A model generated the notes under the pieces. It made no database searches. It was not told where the DNA came from and saw only the letters and a program-made list of their open reading frames with translations. From Mikania micrantha (Eukaryota > Streptophyta > Magnoliopsida > Asterales > Asteraceae), in NCBI GenBank assembly GCA_009363875.1, contig CM018680.1, forward strand, positions 58,553,563-58,617,562: a DNA stretch of 64,000 nucleotides. The letters run 5' to 3'. Positions 11,629-22,519 of the stretch are shown here, piece after piece (position 1 is the stretch's first letter; every line of letters begins with the position of its first letter). A program made the position numbers and the translations under genes.

Positions 11629-12898
11629 CTGTATAATCATAACTTGTTTTTTATTATTTTAAAACAGATGCCAAAATTACACTGGATGAGATAGACGTAT
11701 TTTGGCATAAGCTTGATTTAAACTCGTCCTTACTTAAGGAGGACGAAAGCGTTGATATCGATGCCCAAATGGATCGGGTGATACAACGTATTAAGAATTA
11801 ACCAAATCCAGTGAAGAAGAGTATGATGTCAAAGGTTTTAAGTGCGGTTTTCGCACTTAAATTAATGAAAAAAGAACATGTAGTGCAAACTAACACTCGT
11901 GGGTGACCGAATTTAAAGACACAACAAAAAAACAAGAGCCTGCCCGACACAATTCATTTACAAAGCCAAAGAAAAACAAGCAAGATCTTTCAACGGACGC
12001 GCACGATAGTCAGTTGCAGCGTGCTAATTCGTTTTCTTCAATGACAAAAATGCACGATTTCATGGGGTCATCGCAGCCAAATGCTGGGTTATCGCAACAA
12101 ACCGTTGACATCTCAATAAATCAAACTAGTCATCAACTGTACAGTTTTAACCGGTTCAAAAATCACATTTCGAAAGTTTTCCACCCATACATCTCACGAA
12201 CACAAGACATTACTCCAAACGGAAATTGTGGCTTTAGGTCTGTGGCTGTTGCTTTAGGATTTCCCGAACAACACTATTAAACATTCGTCAAGAACTCTTG
12301 AATGAGTCAATCTGAAATGAAAACCTGTACAGGTTTGTATTTCATGGAATTTTTGACGAAATTCAAGAATCCTTGAAATGGTCAGGACCAGAATTTGCTC
12401 CACAGCGTTATTAGATGCAAATGCCGCAGACTGGAGTTTGATTGCTAATGCGTTTGGTGTGATTGTGATTTGTATAACCATTAACGCTTCCGCAACAATT
12501 TTCACGTTATGGACGTTAGCTGAATATCCTCTACCACATCGTCTGGTGTCATTCGTATTTCTTAATGGCAACCATTTTGTAATGGTTGAACTTAATGGAG
12601 ATTATCCAATTCCCCCACCAAGTTGGTATTGGTCAACATACAAAAACCAACTCGCCGCTAGCTGGGAGATGTAGTACAAGCCTCGTCTTGATTCGTATAC
12701 CAATTGGTTGGAAAAGAATCGAGATCCAACGGGTTTGGTAGATTTAAGTACATACGGATTGTAAATTGCAATTTATACATACGTTTGCATAGATAATGTA
12801 TTAAATCATTTTTTATTCTTTAAAATGTAAATGACAGGTCACACATATACTTATACAATTATTATTTCATAAGTTTAGTTTGTAATCAAGTTGTTCAT

Positions 12899-12944
12899 AA
12901 TAACAATAACAATAACAATAACAATAACAATAACAATAATAATA
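12899..12944. repeat. AACAAT microsatellite
   Basis: Seven to eight copies of the hexamer AACAAT, ending in AAT units, just 3' of the MULE/OTU relic. Confidence 0.9.
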
Positions 12945-13136
12945 TTTTTTTATTTTTTTAAAACTATACGGCTCGTATATACGAGTTCTCTCTCTCTATA
13001 CGCTCGCCTCTCTCTCTCAACGATTCCATGAAGGATCTACGCTCTATCTACGGATTTGAACCCCACCATCTCACAAATCGTAAGTTTTCTTTATTTTTTT
13101 GAAGTTTTTTCACAGAAATCGTAAATAGGAACGAAT

Positions 13137-14090
13137 GCTGGAGATGGGCGCTTTCCCAGCGTATCGAGAGATCGTCCTGGAGTTTTTGTCCACCTTCGAG
13201 TTCCATCCACCGCTGGCAGGTGGCCTGGAGGATCTTGACCAGCTGCATGCTGTTTCATTCATTTTATGTGGACAAGAGTTTCTCATGTCCCTAACTTAGT
13301 GGGGGATTGCTACTGGATTTTATACACGAGATGAGGTTACTACACCTCTATCCTTGATGCTGCAGTAGATGAGGACGAGGCCGTCCTCACAGATTGATGG
13401 CCGGTGATTGGTGATGCGCCTTTCGTTAATAAGGCGCGGGTCAGCCGCCTTCGTGATCCGTTGCACCGATACTTACATCGGTGCATCGCCTGCACCATCA
13501 CCGGTCGTCGTTTGAGCCAGGAGTGGGTCACACAGAAGGATCTATTCTTCTTGTATTGTCTTATCAACGGCTGCAACTGCAACCTTGCATGGTTGCTAGT
13601 TAATTATTTTTCCAGCTTTGTTATCCGTAAGGCTAGTGGTGCTATTACGTGTGGCTCTTTGATCACACATATAGCTCGACGTATCGGTCGTTTTTCAGCC
13701 GATATTAGAGAGAGCATGACCGAGACTTACGCCTCAACACTGTTGGGGGCGTAACACGGTCATGCTCATGAGTATAGCGGCCGAGATCCTAGGCGGGGAT
13801 CTGCGATTTTCACTGGATCGGCACACAGGGTGGGTGCTGCCAGTTCCTGCTCCATATCAGCAGCCACCACATGACCAGCCACCACCACATCATGTCGTTG
13901 TTCGTCAGCCACGACTGCATCCGGCTGACGCGGCGATCTTACGCAAGCATTCTGCACGCCTTGATCGCCTAGAATGTATGATGCGGTGGGTGATGAAGCA
14001 TTGGTTGCTGCTTCTGGTGTTGATGTTCATGTATGTCCCGGACCGGGACATAATCAGGATCCTCAGGATCCACATCCTGGTGGGCATGCT
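13137..14090 (+). pseudogene. Degenerate retroelement ORF, resembling Athila-type ORF1 proteins
   Basis: Pieces in different frames read as one protein: MLEMGAFPAYREIVLEF near 13,137, FILCGQEFLMSLT near 13,260, then a longer open stretch (13,404-13,754) with DPLHRYLHRCIACTITGR and QEWVTQKDLFFLYCL. A proline-rich end follows, with RLDRLECMMRWVM near 13,960-14,000. Stops and frame changes at about 13,296, 13,366 and 13,755 break it. It resembles ORFs annotated in plants as retrotransposon ORF1; this is a memory match to the family style and I cannot confirm it. There is no RT, integrase or zinc knuckle nearby. The segment is bracketed by CTATACGGCTCGTATATACG (12,965) and CTATACGGCCCGTATAG (15,063), which may mark the ends of a decayed unit. 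Confidence 0.4.
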
Positions 14091-14133
14091 TAGTTATTTT
14101 TGCTGTATTTGCTTTTTCTTTTTTGTATTTTGA

Positions 14134-15100
14134 TGTATGGACACTAATTATTATTCGGCTGTATGTATCGTTATTTCGTATGTATGTTGTGTACATATGG
14201 TGTGATTGTTTGTTTTATCTTTTATTATATAATTAAAAAAATGTGCATATCTGTGAAATGAAAAATTGATAGTTAACAATTTTTTTTTTAAAATAAACGT
14301 TTAAACACGATTACGTTAAAATAATTTTCAAACAAAACATTTAAACGATATCACATGTATATCTCTTAGATAAAAACGACTATATATACCGGTTATAACA
14401 ATAAAATTACGAAAATCATAACTACTTATGTTAAAAAATTGTTGCTTAAATTTAAACGTTTAAACATCACGATGTTAAAATATTTGTCAAACAAAACAAG
14501 TAGACAATATAATTAAATAACTACGTTAAAATACTTATTATTTTACAACAAAACGATTAAAAATTGTTACGCTTTTCTTTCGAACAATTAGACGATATTA
14601 TAAATTAATTAAACACGTACGTGTCGCGTTTACGGATACCGGATTTCAAAACAAAGTATAATTAGACGATATTATAAATAGATATTATTTTACAACTTAA
14701 AGATAAAACAATTAGACGATATGATATAAGTAAATTAATGTTAAACACGTACGTATACCGGATTTCAAAACAAATACGATTTTATAACATAATTTCGTTA
14801 CGGCACGTTATTATTTTACAACTTGCCGATTAAAAATGATTACGTTAAAAGCTATCTTTTAATCATTTAAAGCACTTAGACGATTACGATGTCACAAATA
14901 AGTTAAACAGGTACGTATATCGGGCATAAAAACAAAAGTTGCCAATTTTCAACTTTTGATACTACTCGTATAGGCCAATACTACTTGTATGTGGTTTTCA
15001 GCCGCCAGACATATGACTGACATATTCTGACACATTCTGACATATATATACCCGTATATGGCTATACGGCCCGTATAGAACCAAGTGATGTTAACTGATA
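14134..15100. other. AT-rich non-coding stretch with diverged short repeats
   Basis: No gene seen. TAATTAGACGATATTATAAA-like and CGGATTTCAAAACAAA-like words recur at about 14,590-14,660, 14,690-14,770 and 14,880-14,940, suggesting an old direct repeat of roughly 120-150 bases. Confidence 0.5.
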
Positions 15101-16500
15101 TACAGGTGGTGTCCAAATAACCGGTCCCTTATTATAAGATACCTCATTTTATGAGCTGTAGTTTTTTTCTTTTCAATTGCACGTCTACCTACGTAGATTT
15201 TGTGCTTATTTTGGTTTCATTTTTACAAATAAATTTTATATTATGCTAACATGTAATATTTAAAAAAAATAATATAATTCTTTTCACACATGTTTTGTAA
15301 TATCATTTATGTTTTCTTTAGAAAACATTTGCAGGTCTCGTTTTTGGCTTATTTTTTTTTTATATTTTAGAATCGTTTATTTTTATGATGGTGTGCAACC
15401 ATTAATTTCTGTTATTTTAGTGAAATCATTAAAAAAACTATCAAAAAATTTTCAACATTGGTGTAGAGCACAAATGAAATATAGAAAGTCGATTGTAGTT
15501 TGAATCAGAGTTTGAGCCTCTATATAGTTATTTTGTTTTAAATAAAGATTAGTTTAGATAATTATTATACGTTGAATGCCTATTACTATATTAAATTTGA
15601 TTTGTGTTACCATTTAATTAAATCAGTATTAAAGATTTTATAATTGGAATGAGACTAGTATTTGGTTGGCTATAAATTAAATGAGGTGATTTGGAGTCTT
15701 TTCTCAAGGCATCCATCCTCCAAACTCCACTACTTCAGCTTTCATTTGGGCCGTAAACGAACCAAATGTTTGGTGGGAACTTTGTTTATATTCATTCTTT
15801 AAATAAAATAACGAACACTAACAAAATATATTGTTCATGTAGTTAAATAAATGAACATCAATAGATGTTGTTTTCGTTCATTTATGTTCGTGAATGTTCG
15901 GTAATGTGTCTTTTTATGTTCTTATATGTTCATTTATTATATTTATATATTGATTATGTTGTATATATTTAATTATTTTTATTTTTGGTTTAATACTATA
16001 ATATTTAATTTTATACACTCACAAACACACACGCACATATATATAAATGATTAATATTATCTCTAATGCTTGAAATTAAAAATGTTAATTTTAAATATTC
16101 AAATAATATGTGTCCGTTTGTGTGAACAAGTTCATTTACTTAATAAATAAACACGAACAAGAATTTTCATTATGTTAGCGTTCATAAACCGTTCGTGAAT
16201 AATGGCTTGTTCAGTTTGTTTACAACCCTAGCCTTCATGCCACGAGAAAAAGCAGATGTTTCCTCATTTGAAAAAAGATGTTATAGTAATGTTAGTATAC
16301 TTATTAAATGGGGGAGAATCAAGAGCTCTAATCAAGCCAAACTAGCTTGAATTTTTTTTCTTGCCAAAAAATCGAGCTCGAGCTCATTAAAAATCTCGAG
16401 CCACGAGCCAACTCCATTTTTTTTATATTCCTCTACTTTGCACATATAATTAATAAAAAATATTTATATAAAAGGCATGATTTCTTTGTCAGCTAATATT
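15101..16500. other. No gene recognised; AT-rich intergenic sequence
   Basis: The 64-codon frame at 15,309-15,503 is low in complexity and matches nothing known. Inverted GTTCATTTA/TAAATGAAC-type words recur between 15,780 and 16,200, and GAGCTCGAGCTC near 16,375. These look like remnants of small DNA elements without clear ends. Confidence 0.5.
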
Positions 16501-16832
16501 TATTACAATAACGTATATAGCTACGCCAAGATTTGGATTAATTTTGTCAGAGTTATACGGCTTAACACAATAAAAGAGGGTTATTATATAATCATGATCA
16601 CTAACTTACATCATTCATCGTTGTAAGTTTTAGGTTTAAAACAGTTACAGTGTAGAAAGTCAATAGCTTAAAACAACGTTAACTCTTAAGGTGATGAATT
16701 TACACAAACTAATAAAAGAAGAACATGTTCTAAAAGTGTTACAATGATATTTAAAAAATAATCCAAAATTTGACTTAATCTTTGCGGAGTTATTTGGGTT
16801 ATTGCAATAAGAGTTGGTTAATTTTTTTCTCA

Positions 16833-16837
<5 letters not shown>
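16500..16837. repeat. Partial foldback element (F0)
   Basis: The right half (16,670-16,815) matches the right arm of the foldback element at 16,888-17,259, with GGTGATGAATTTACACAAAC shared. The left half is more diverged. It ends at the TA run 16,838-16,887. Confidence 0.5.

Positions 16838-16887
<50 letters not shown>
16838..16887. repeat. TA microsatellite
   Basis: About 25 TA units between two foldback elements. Confidence 0.9.
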
Positions 16888-16891
<4 letters not shown>

Positions 16892-17259
16892 ATTTTTAAT
16901 AACCCACTAAATGTGTATTAACCCAAACAACTTTGCCAAGATGAAGCCAAAGACTTTTTTTTTGAACATCATTGTAACACATTTAGAACACTATGTTCTT
17001 TTATGAGTTTGTGTAAATTCATTAGCGTTTAAGATAACGTCGTTGTAAGTTTTTGACTTACAATAATGTAAGTGTTTTTTGCCCAAAACTTACAACGACG
17101 TTATCTCTTAAACGGTGATGAATTTACACAAACTCATAAAAAACATAGTGTTCTAAATGTGTTACAATGATGTTCAAAAAAATCCAAGATTTGGCTTCAT
17201 GTTGCCAAAGTTATTTGAGTTAGTACACATTTAGTGGGTTATTAAAAATTTCAGCCCCT
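16888..17259. mobile_element. Foldback miniature element F1
   Basis: Nearly the whole length is an inverted repeat around about 17,070. The ends share AATTTTTAATAACCCACTAA, and the arms share ACACTATGTTCTTTTATGAG-type sequence. There is no coding capacity. It is flanked by a TA run on the left and TATACACAC on the right. Confidence 0.8.
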
Positions 17260-17274
17260 ATATACACACACACA

Positions 17275-17528
17275 GGGGAATGATCAATTGTTAAACTTTC
17301 ATTATTGCAATAACATAATAACTAAATCTTATAACTTTAGGCCCCACATTAAAATAAATCTAAAGGTGTATTTTTCTTTTTTTAATTAATGTAAATAGGG
17401 CTCACATTAATTAAATTAATTTAAAAAAAAACCCTACACCTTAAAATTTACTTTAATGTATGCCCAAAAGTAATAAGATGTAATTATTCAGTTATCGTAA
17501 TAAGAAAGTGTTTACAATTGAACCATTC
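17275..17528. mobile_element. Foldback miniature element F2
   Basis: The left end GGGGAATGATCAATTGTTAA and the reverse complement of the right end (TGGAATGGTTCAATTGTAAA) pair, and the arms continue for about 100 bases. A TA run follows at 17,529. The same family recurs at 52,320-52,940. Confidence 0.7.
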
Positions 17529-17551
17529 CATATATATATATATATATATAG
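17529..17551. repeat. TA microsatellite
   Basis: TA run separating foldback elements F2 and F3. Confidence 0.9.
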
Positions 17552-17925
17552 GTTTGGACTCATATTAGGAACCCACTTTAATTGAGATAATCCATTAACC
17601 CTAGCAGAATTCGCCCAAATCTTTGAAAAAAATTTTCATGTCCTTTATTATACATAAGTTGGGGTTTTTTTGTGTTTTTGCTAATTCATCACCGTTTAGG
17701 ATCTTACGTCAGTGTAATTTGCGCAAAAATAAATATAACTTGCAGTGTAACGCAAACTTACACTTGGTTTAATTTTTAAACGCTTGTGAATTAGCAAAAA
17801 CATAAAAAAGGAGCCCCCCATTTTCGTATAGAAAAAGCCATGAAATTTTTTTTCAAAGATTTGAACGAATTTTGTGAGGGTTAATGGGTTACCTCAATTA
17901 ATTGTGTTAACAACCACTCTTTACC
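17552..17925. mobile_element. Foldback miniature element F3
   Basis: Arms pair around about 17,745. Shared words include CCATTAACCCT and CAAATCTTTGAAAAAAA, with TATATATA on both sides. Confidence 0.75.
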
Positions 17926-17939
17926 CTATATATATAGGG

Positions 17940-18316
17940 GAAGTTTAAAAATATAACCCACTAAATGAGCGCTAACCCAAATAACTTTGGGAAGATGAAC
18001 CCGAATCTTGGATTTTTTGTTTTAAACATCATTATAACACATTTTGAACACCATGTTCTTTTATGGGTTTGGGCTAATTCTTTTTTGTTTGAGATCCTAC
18101 ATCACTGTAGTGTGTGCTACAACACTGTAAAAGCACACACTACAGTGATGTAGGATCTCAAACGAAAAAGAATTAGCCCAAACTTATAAAAGAACATGGT
18201 GTTCAAAATGTGTTATAATGATGTTTAAAACAAAAAATCCAAGATTCGGGTTCATCTTCCCAAAGTTATTTGGGTTAGCGCGCATTTAGTGGGTTATGTA
18301 AAATTCCATGCCCTAT
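17940..18316. mobile_element. Foldback miniature element F4
   Basis: A nearly perfect inverted repeat with its centre near 18,125. The inner arms GCACACACTACAGTGATGTA / TACATCACTGTAGTGTGTGC match exactly, and the outer ends share AACCCACTAAATG with F1. TATATATA flanks both sides. The 62-codon frame at 17,965-18,153 is a by-product of the left arm. Confidence 0.85.
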
Positions 18317-18775
18317 ATATATAGGAGGTGGATCCAATATAAAGGGTTATTAACGTAAGAAGGTAGGAAGGAATCTGAGCTCTTGATCAAATAAATGAAT
18401 GGTTAAGATCTAGTGGTCACCACATTTTATTTAAAACTTGCATGAATTAGAGCTGGAAAGACAAAAATCGAATAACTTTTAAACGTTTAATCGTTTGTTG
18501 ACTTTTTTATGGTTAAATCAAGTTTCACTTTTTTTTAAAAAAAATTGAATAACTTTTAAACGTTTCATCGTTTTTTGAAAAAAATTACACCATAAAATAG
18601 AGAATTTTATTATCTTTAATTTGAGTATAGTATTGTTGTAGTTTTTTTTCGTTTTTTTACGTGGTACGTGATTTTAATGTTTGGTACGTGATTATTGGTA
18701 CGTGATTATGCAGTTGTTCCTTTGATTTTGCATGTTAAATGCCGGTATGTGAATTTCATATAACGTGGTACGTGA
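18317..18775. other. Non-coding target region of the copia element
   Basis: No gene. GGTACGTGATT occurs four times between 18,660 and 18,780. A related GGTCCGTAATTATGCAG stretch continues after the 3' LTR at 43,047. The copia element therefore landed inside an older short-repeat region. Confidence 0.6.
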
Positions 18776-18780
18776 TTTAG
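18776..18780. repeat. Target-site duplication tttag of the copia element, left
   Basis: Identical to 43,042-43,046; five bases as expected for copia elements. Confidence 0.9.
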
Positions 18781-19152
18781 TGTAGAGCCCGCCAAACGAT
18801 GAAGACTGACAAAGTCAACCCGGAAGAGTCAAAGCTCAAGTTTTTGGATAATTTCGTGTACAGCTTTTCGAGTACACGAAGTTATCGTGTACTCGAACCT
18901 TTTGTATCTAGATTTCGTGTACACCTAGGCCTAGTATAAATAGACGTATTTTGTACAGGTTTAGGTTGGAATCCCGAGGCATACGCTCTCTAGACGTATT
19001 GAGGCGCTTGTACTCGAAGTTTTGCAATATTTATAAAGTTTGCATTTTTCTACTTGCTTTCGTGTTTCTAACTTGGATTCCGCACTTGTTAGAGATCATT
19101 GATGATGTTTACAGAGATAAAGTTTGGATCTTGATCAGTTTGAGGACCTACA
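18781..19152 (+). repeat. 5' LTR of the copia element
   Basis: Begins TGTAGAGCC and ends GACCTACA. It differs from the 3' LTR by one base at position 11 (g/c) and one near 18,898 (c/t). It contains palindromic TTCGTGTAC/GAGTACACGAA words upstream of the TATA box. Confidence 0.95.
18935..18942 (+). promoter_or_regulatory. TATA box of the copia LTR
   Basis: TATAAATA within CTAGTATAAATAGACG, 155 bases into the LTR; transcripts would start about 30 bases later. The 3' LTR holds the same box near 42,824. Confidence 0.75.
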
Positions 19153-19154
19153 AG

Positions 19155-19166
19155 TGGTATCAGAGC
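19155..19166 (+). other. Primer binding site of the copia element (tRNA-iMet type)
   Basis: TGGTATCAGAGC, two bases after the LTR; this is the standard complement to the 3' end of plant initiator tRNA-Met. Confidence 0.9.
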
Positions 19167-19309
19167 TTGAGTGCTCTTTTCATCATCAAGGTAACAACTT
19201 TCTGAAGCAAGTTTTATACTTTATCATTCTTCTCCACTTCATCTAGCTACTGTGTAAATTTGGGACTCCAAATCTTAAGAAATATTTTTATAAAATTTTT
19301 CTTAAGTAT

Positions 19310-19540
19310 TTTCGAGTTCAGAATTTTCGAGTTCAGCTATTTCGAGTATAGTTAGAGTGTTCGAAGTATAAATACTTTTCGAGTACAAAGAGGAGTTCGA
19401 CTACAGAATTTCGAATACAGTGTCAGATTCAATTACACACAGGATTTCGAGTACAAGAGAATTTTCGAGTACAGGAATATTTTCGAGTACAGGGATATTT
19501 TCGATTACAAGGAGTTTCGAGTACAGATTTGTCTGTTTAA
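19310..19540 (+). repeat. Array of TTTCGAGTACA words in the copia leader
   Basis: About eleven copies of TTCGAGTACA or close variants, 15-35 bases apart, between the primer site and gag. The same word family occurs in the LTR and at 38,840-39,530. Confidence 0.8.
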
Positions 19541-21233
19541 CTTTGAGCAGTATCTACAGGGAGCAACAGTGAATTCGTATACTGGACTTAGAAAATTTTC
19601 TGATTCATCATGGCTTCAAAGAATCTAACAAATTTGTCCAACTTACTCTATCTGGACAATGAGATCGGCACCAGAACAAAGCCACCAAGGCTCGTGTCAG
19701 GAGATAACTTCCAAGATTGGAAGTTCAGATTTCAGTCATTCATCAAGTATACCGATCCAAAGCTTTGGAGATCGATTGAGGAAGGTCCCTATGTACCCTC
19801 ATACCAGAGTGAGATCAATGGTCCTCTTGTTCCCAAGGATCCGGAATTGTACACCGACAATGACATACTCATGATGGAAAAGGATGAAAAGGCGTATGCT
19901 TCGATTACAATGGCCTTATCGACTGATGTTGCTCATGGATTTAAGGAGCACAAGACTGCTAAGGAACTCTGGAATGCCTTGGTTGAAAGATTTGAAGGAA
20001 ATGAGGACATGCGAGAGAGTCGGAAGGACATGCTCAGGCAGAGATTCAACATGTTTAACCACATCAAAGGAGAGTCTCTCGAAGCACAACTTAACAGATT
20101 CACACATCTGATGACTGAGATGACTAGTTCTGGGATTGAGATGACCAAGGGAGAGGTGAACAAGAAGCTGTTGAACTCATTACCTTACACTTGGAATTCA
20201 AATTGTACAACAATCAAAAGGACCAAAGATATGTACAAAACTTCTTTGAGTGAGCTGATCTCAATCATCAACTCCTATGATATGGATGATAAGCAGAGAG
20301 CACTGAATCATGCCAGCTCAATGGGCATTGCTCCTGTATCTGAGAACTCTGCCCTTCTGTCAGCAATCAATCTTCAATCATCAGGATTGCAGCACTATCA
20401 GCCTTCTTCATCTCATACAATTCCTTTTGAGACTGCATTCCTATCATCTGGACAAACCGGATCAGTGCCTAAAGTCAATCAAGAAAGCGAAGAGAATCTG
20501 CTGCTGTTTAAAGGATTCATGAACAGCTACAATGCTTTCATAGCTGGAGAATTGGCACCATCCAATCTTACTCAAGACAATCTAGAGCAGATCAATCCAG
20601 CTGATGTTGAAGAAATGGATATCTCGTGGCAGATGGCAATGGCAGTGTTTAGAGCAAAGAAGTTCATCAAGCGTTATGGAAGAAACAGCTTTGGAAACAA
20701 TCCAGGAAAGAAGCTTGGTTTTGATAAGTCAAAGCTTCGATGTTACAACTGTGACCAACCGGGTCACTTTGCCAGAGAATGTAAGCAGCCAAAGGTGGCT
20801 AAGGAAGGAGAAAAGAAGACTGAAGAGAAAGTTGTGACTGCTGCTGCAGGAGGAAGTGCGAGTACATCCAAAGCACTGGTGACTCAAGAAACTGACTCCT
20901 ATGATTGGAGTGATCAGGTGCAGGAACTAGAGCTGACTCTGAGTCATGCATTCATGGCCGAGGTGGACGACAAACAGAAGGAGGTAACTGAAAATCTTTG
21001 CTCTACCTCATGCATAAATAAAGTATTTAAGTACAGGTCACACAATCAATCTTTAATCAAAGAATTAAACAAACTTAAATACTTTAACTCATAATTTCTT
21101 AAAAATGAAGGAATTTTTAAAAGGAAACTTGAAGCCGAGGGTCGGGATGTGGCAAGGCTAAAAGAACTTTTAAGTGATAAAGAGTCCAACTATCGTGATG
21201 CTAGACGCAAAATCGATGAACTCACTTTGGAGT

Positions 21234-21238
21234 TAGAC
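21234..21238. repeat. Target-site duplication tagac of the gypsy element, left
   Basis: Identical to 32,948-32,952; the host gag frame rejoins exactly when one copy is ignored, which confirms the boundaries. Confidence 0.95.
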
Positions 21239-22448
21239 TGTCACACCCCCAATTTCCAACTAACGGAATTATACCGTTTGGGAACGTGACAAACCAGGAT
21301 CTCAGATCATTAGACATAACGAAGACCTCTATATGAATTTCAAAACATATGTTGGTCTAAAACTGTAATATCAAAGTTTCAATGTTTGCAGAAGCGTTTT
21401 AAAACCAATAACAATACGTAACGGTTTGAAAATGTAAAGTACAATTTCAATAACATTCCATGTCTTAATTGATCAAAACTAAAACACTTGAACTGAAATG
21501 CATGCATGAGACTCAACATCCTAGTCCCTGCTTGTCCTTGCTTGTGTCTTAGTGTCCTGAGAAAACATGTAAATCAAGTCAACACAATGGTTGGTGCATA
21601 CACAGGTTTAAGCATTCACAATGTTCAAAACAGCAGTTTGAATATCAAGTTTGTAGATAACATAATCACACATGCACAGTCATGATAGCTAGTCATATAA
21701 ACTATTTACACAAGTGGTCGACACCGAAGCTGACGAGTTGCCATGCTATAGCATGTTTTTGCCTTAACACTATTGTCTAGCACGAACAATAGTAATGTGT
21801 GTGTTTGGTCAGTCAAACACCTGCGTAGGTCCCACCTACCAAGTGAGGTTTGTCAAACCCAATAGATCTATCTTCAACTACCACGCTTTGCGCTACGGCA
21901 AATTAAACGGTTCGAAATGGAAGGCTTTGTATTGCTATGTTTGCACTTAATGTAAACAGCTAACTCATGCAAGTGATATGTATCTAAAAGCGTTTGTTGC
22001 ACATGTTTTCTCCCCCAAAACAGTTAAAATAAGAAAGGGGCCGTGTACGCACCTTTGATAGTGAATAGAATGATCACGTGTTCGCGAGAGTACGTAGAAT
22101 AACTTCTACGAAGAATCTGTGAAATTATAATAACGTGTCGTTATTTGAAATGTCAGAATCTTGATTGTAGTCATATAAGTGTTAACACACCTATATTGAG
22201 TTGTTAGAAACGTTCATACGAAAGTATGCACGATTTTTAGTTCATTCAGTTAAATTATAAAAGTATACGCGATTTCGTTTAAACACGCAATTATACACGA
22301 TCATATTTTTGGGTTAAAATATAAATTTTATTATTTTATTTTATTCGAAATTCCGTTACGGTTCCAACGAAACTTGAACGGGTTAAATCGGAGTTCGTAT
22401 GCGAGAGTTATTGTAAAAATACTAAAAATAGTTTTAAATCCCTAAAAA

Positions 22449-22519
22449 TGGTGGAACCCGGAATCGAACCCGCGACCACTCCCTCACAACACACCTTGCT
22501 TACCAACTCATCTAACTCC
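22449..22519 (-). promoter_or_regulatory. tRNA-like Pol III module in the gypsy 3' LTR
   Basis: On the minus strand an A-box-like TAGATGAGTTGGTAAGC is followed about 35 bases later by a perfect B box GGTTCGATTCC, and the segment ends in CCACCA. The T stem has mismatches and the acceptor ends do not pair, so it is a relic or promoter module, not a working tRNA gene. Confidence 0.6.

Larger units (their letters stand above)
6112..12770 (+). pseudogene. MULE transposase followed by an OTU-like protease domain, decayed and interrupted
   Basis: Pieces of one Mutator-like transposase gene read in order. A FAR1-type N-terminal remnant (KLHVVNSEHNHQ) lies at 6160-6200 and the MULE catalytic region at 6480-6980. 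A post-intron part runs from 11,140 with a SWIM-like CGCHLF...CGLPSACR stretch near 11,510-11,560, and an OTU-like part spans 12,180-12,760. The first acidic residue of the transposase is present (LIDTTYKTN, codon 6557-6559). The second is asparagine (VTNREL, codon 6746-6748). In the OTU part the sequence is PNGNC with the cysteine codon at 12,227-12,229, where the family normally has D-G-N-C; the HFVM histidine is at 12,573-12,575. Exon 1 ends at a GTAATA donor (6981), an acceptor lies at 11,137-11,139, and a second intron ends near 11,668. Several frameshifts and stops make it inactive. The 5' part is cut off by LTR-B. Confidence 0.75.

Noticed and set aside
13048..13248. Minus-strand 66-codon gene
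   Set aside because: The plus strand reads as part of the retroelement ORF remnant; the minus frame has no recognisable content.
22449..22519. A functional tRNA gene
   Set aside because: The T stem has mismatches and the acceptor stem does not pair; only the internal promoter boxes are good.
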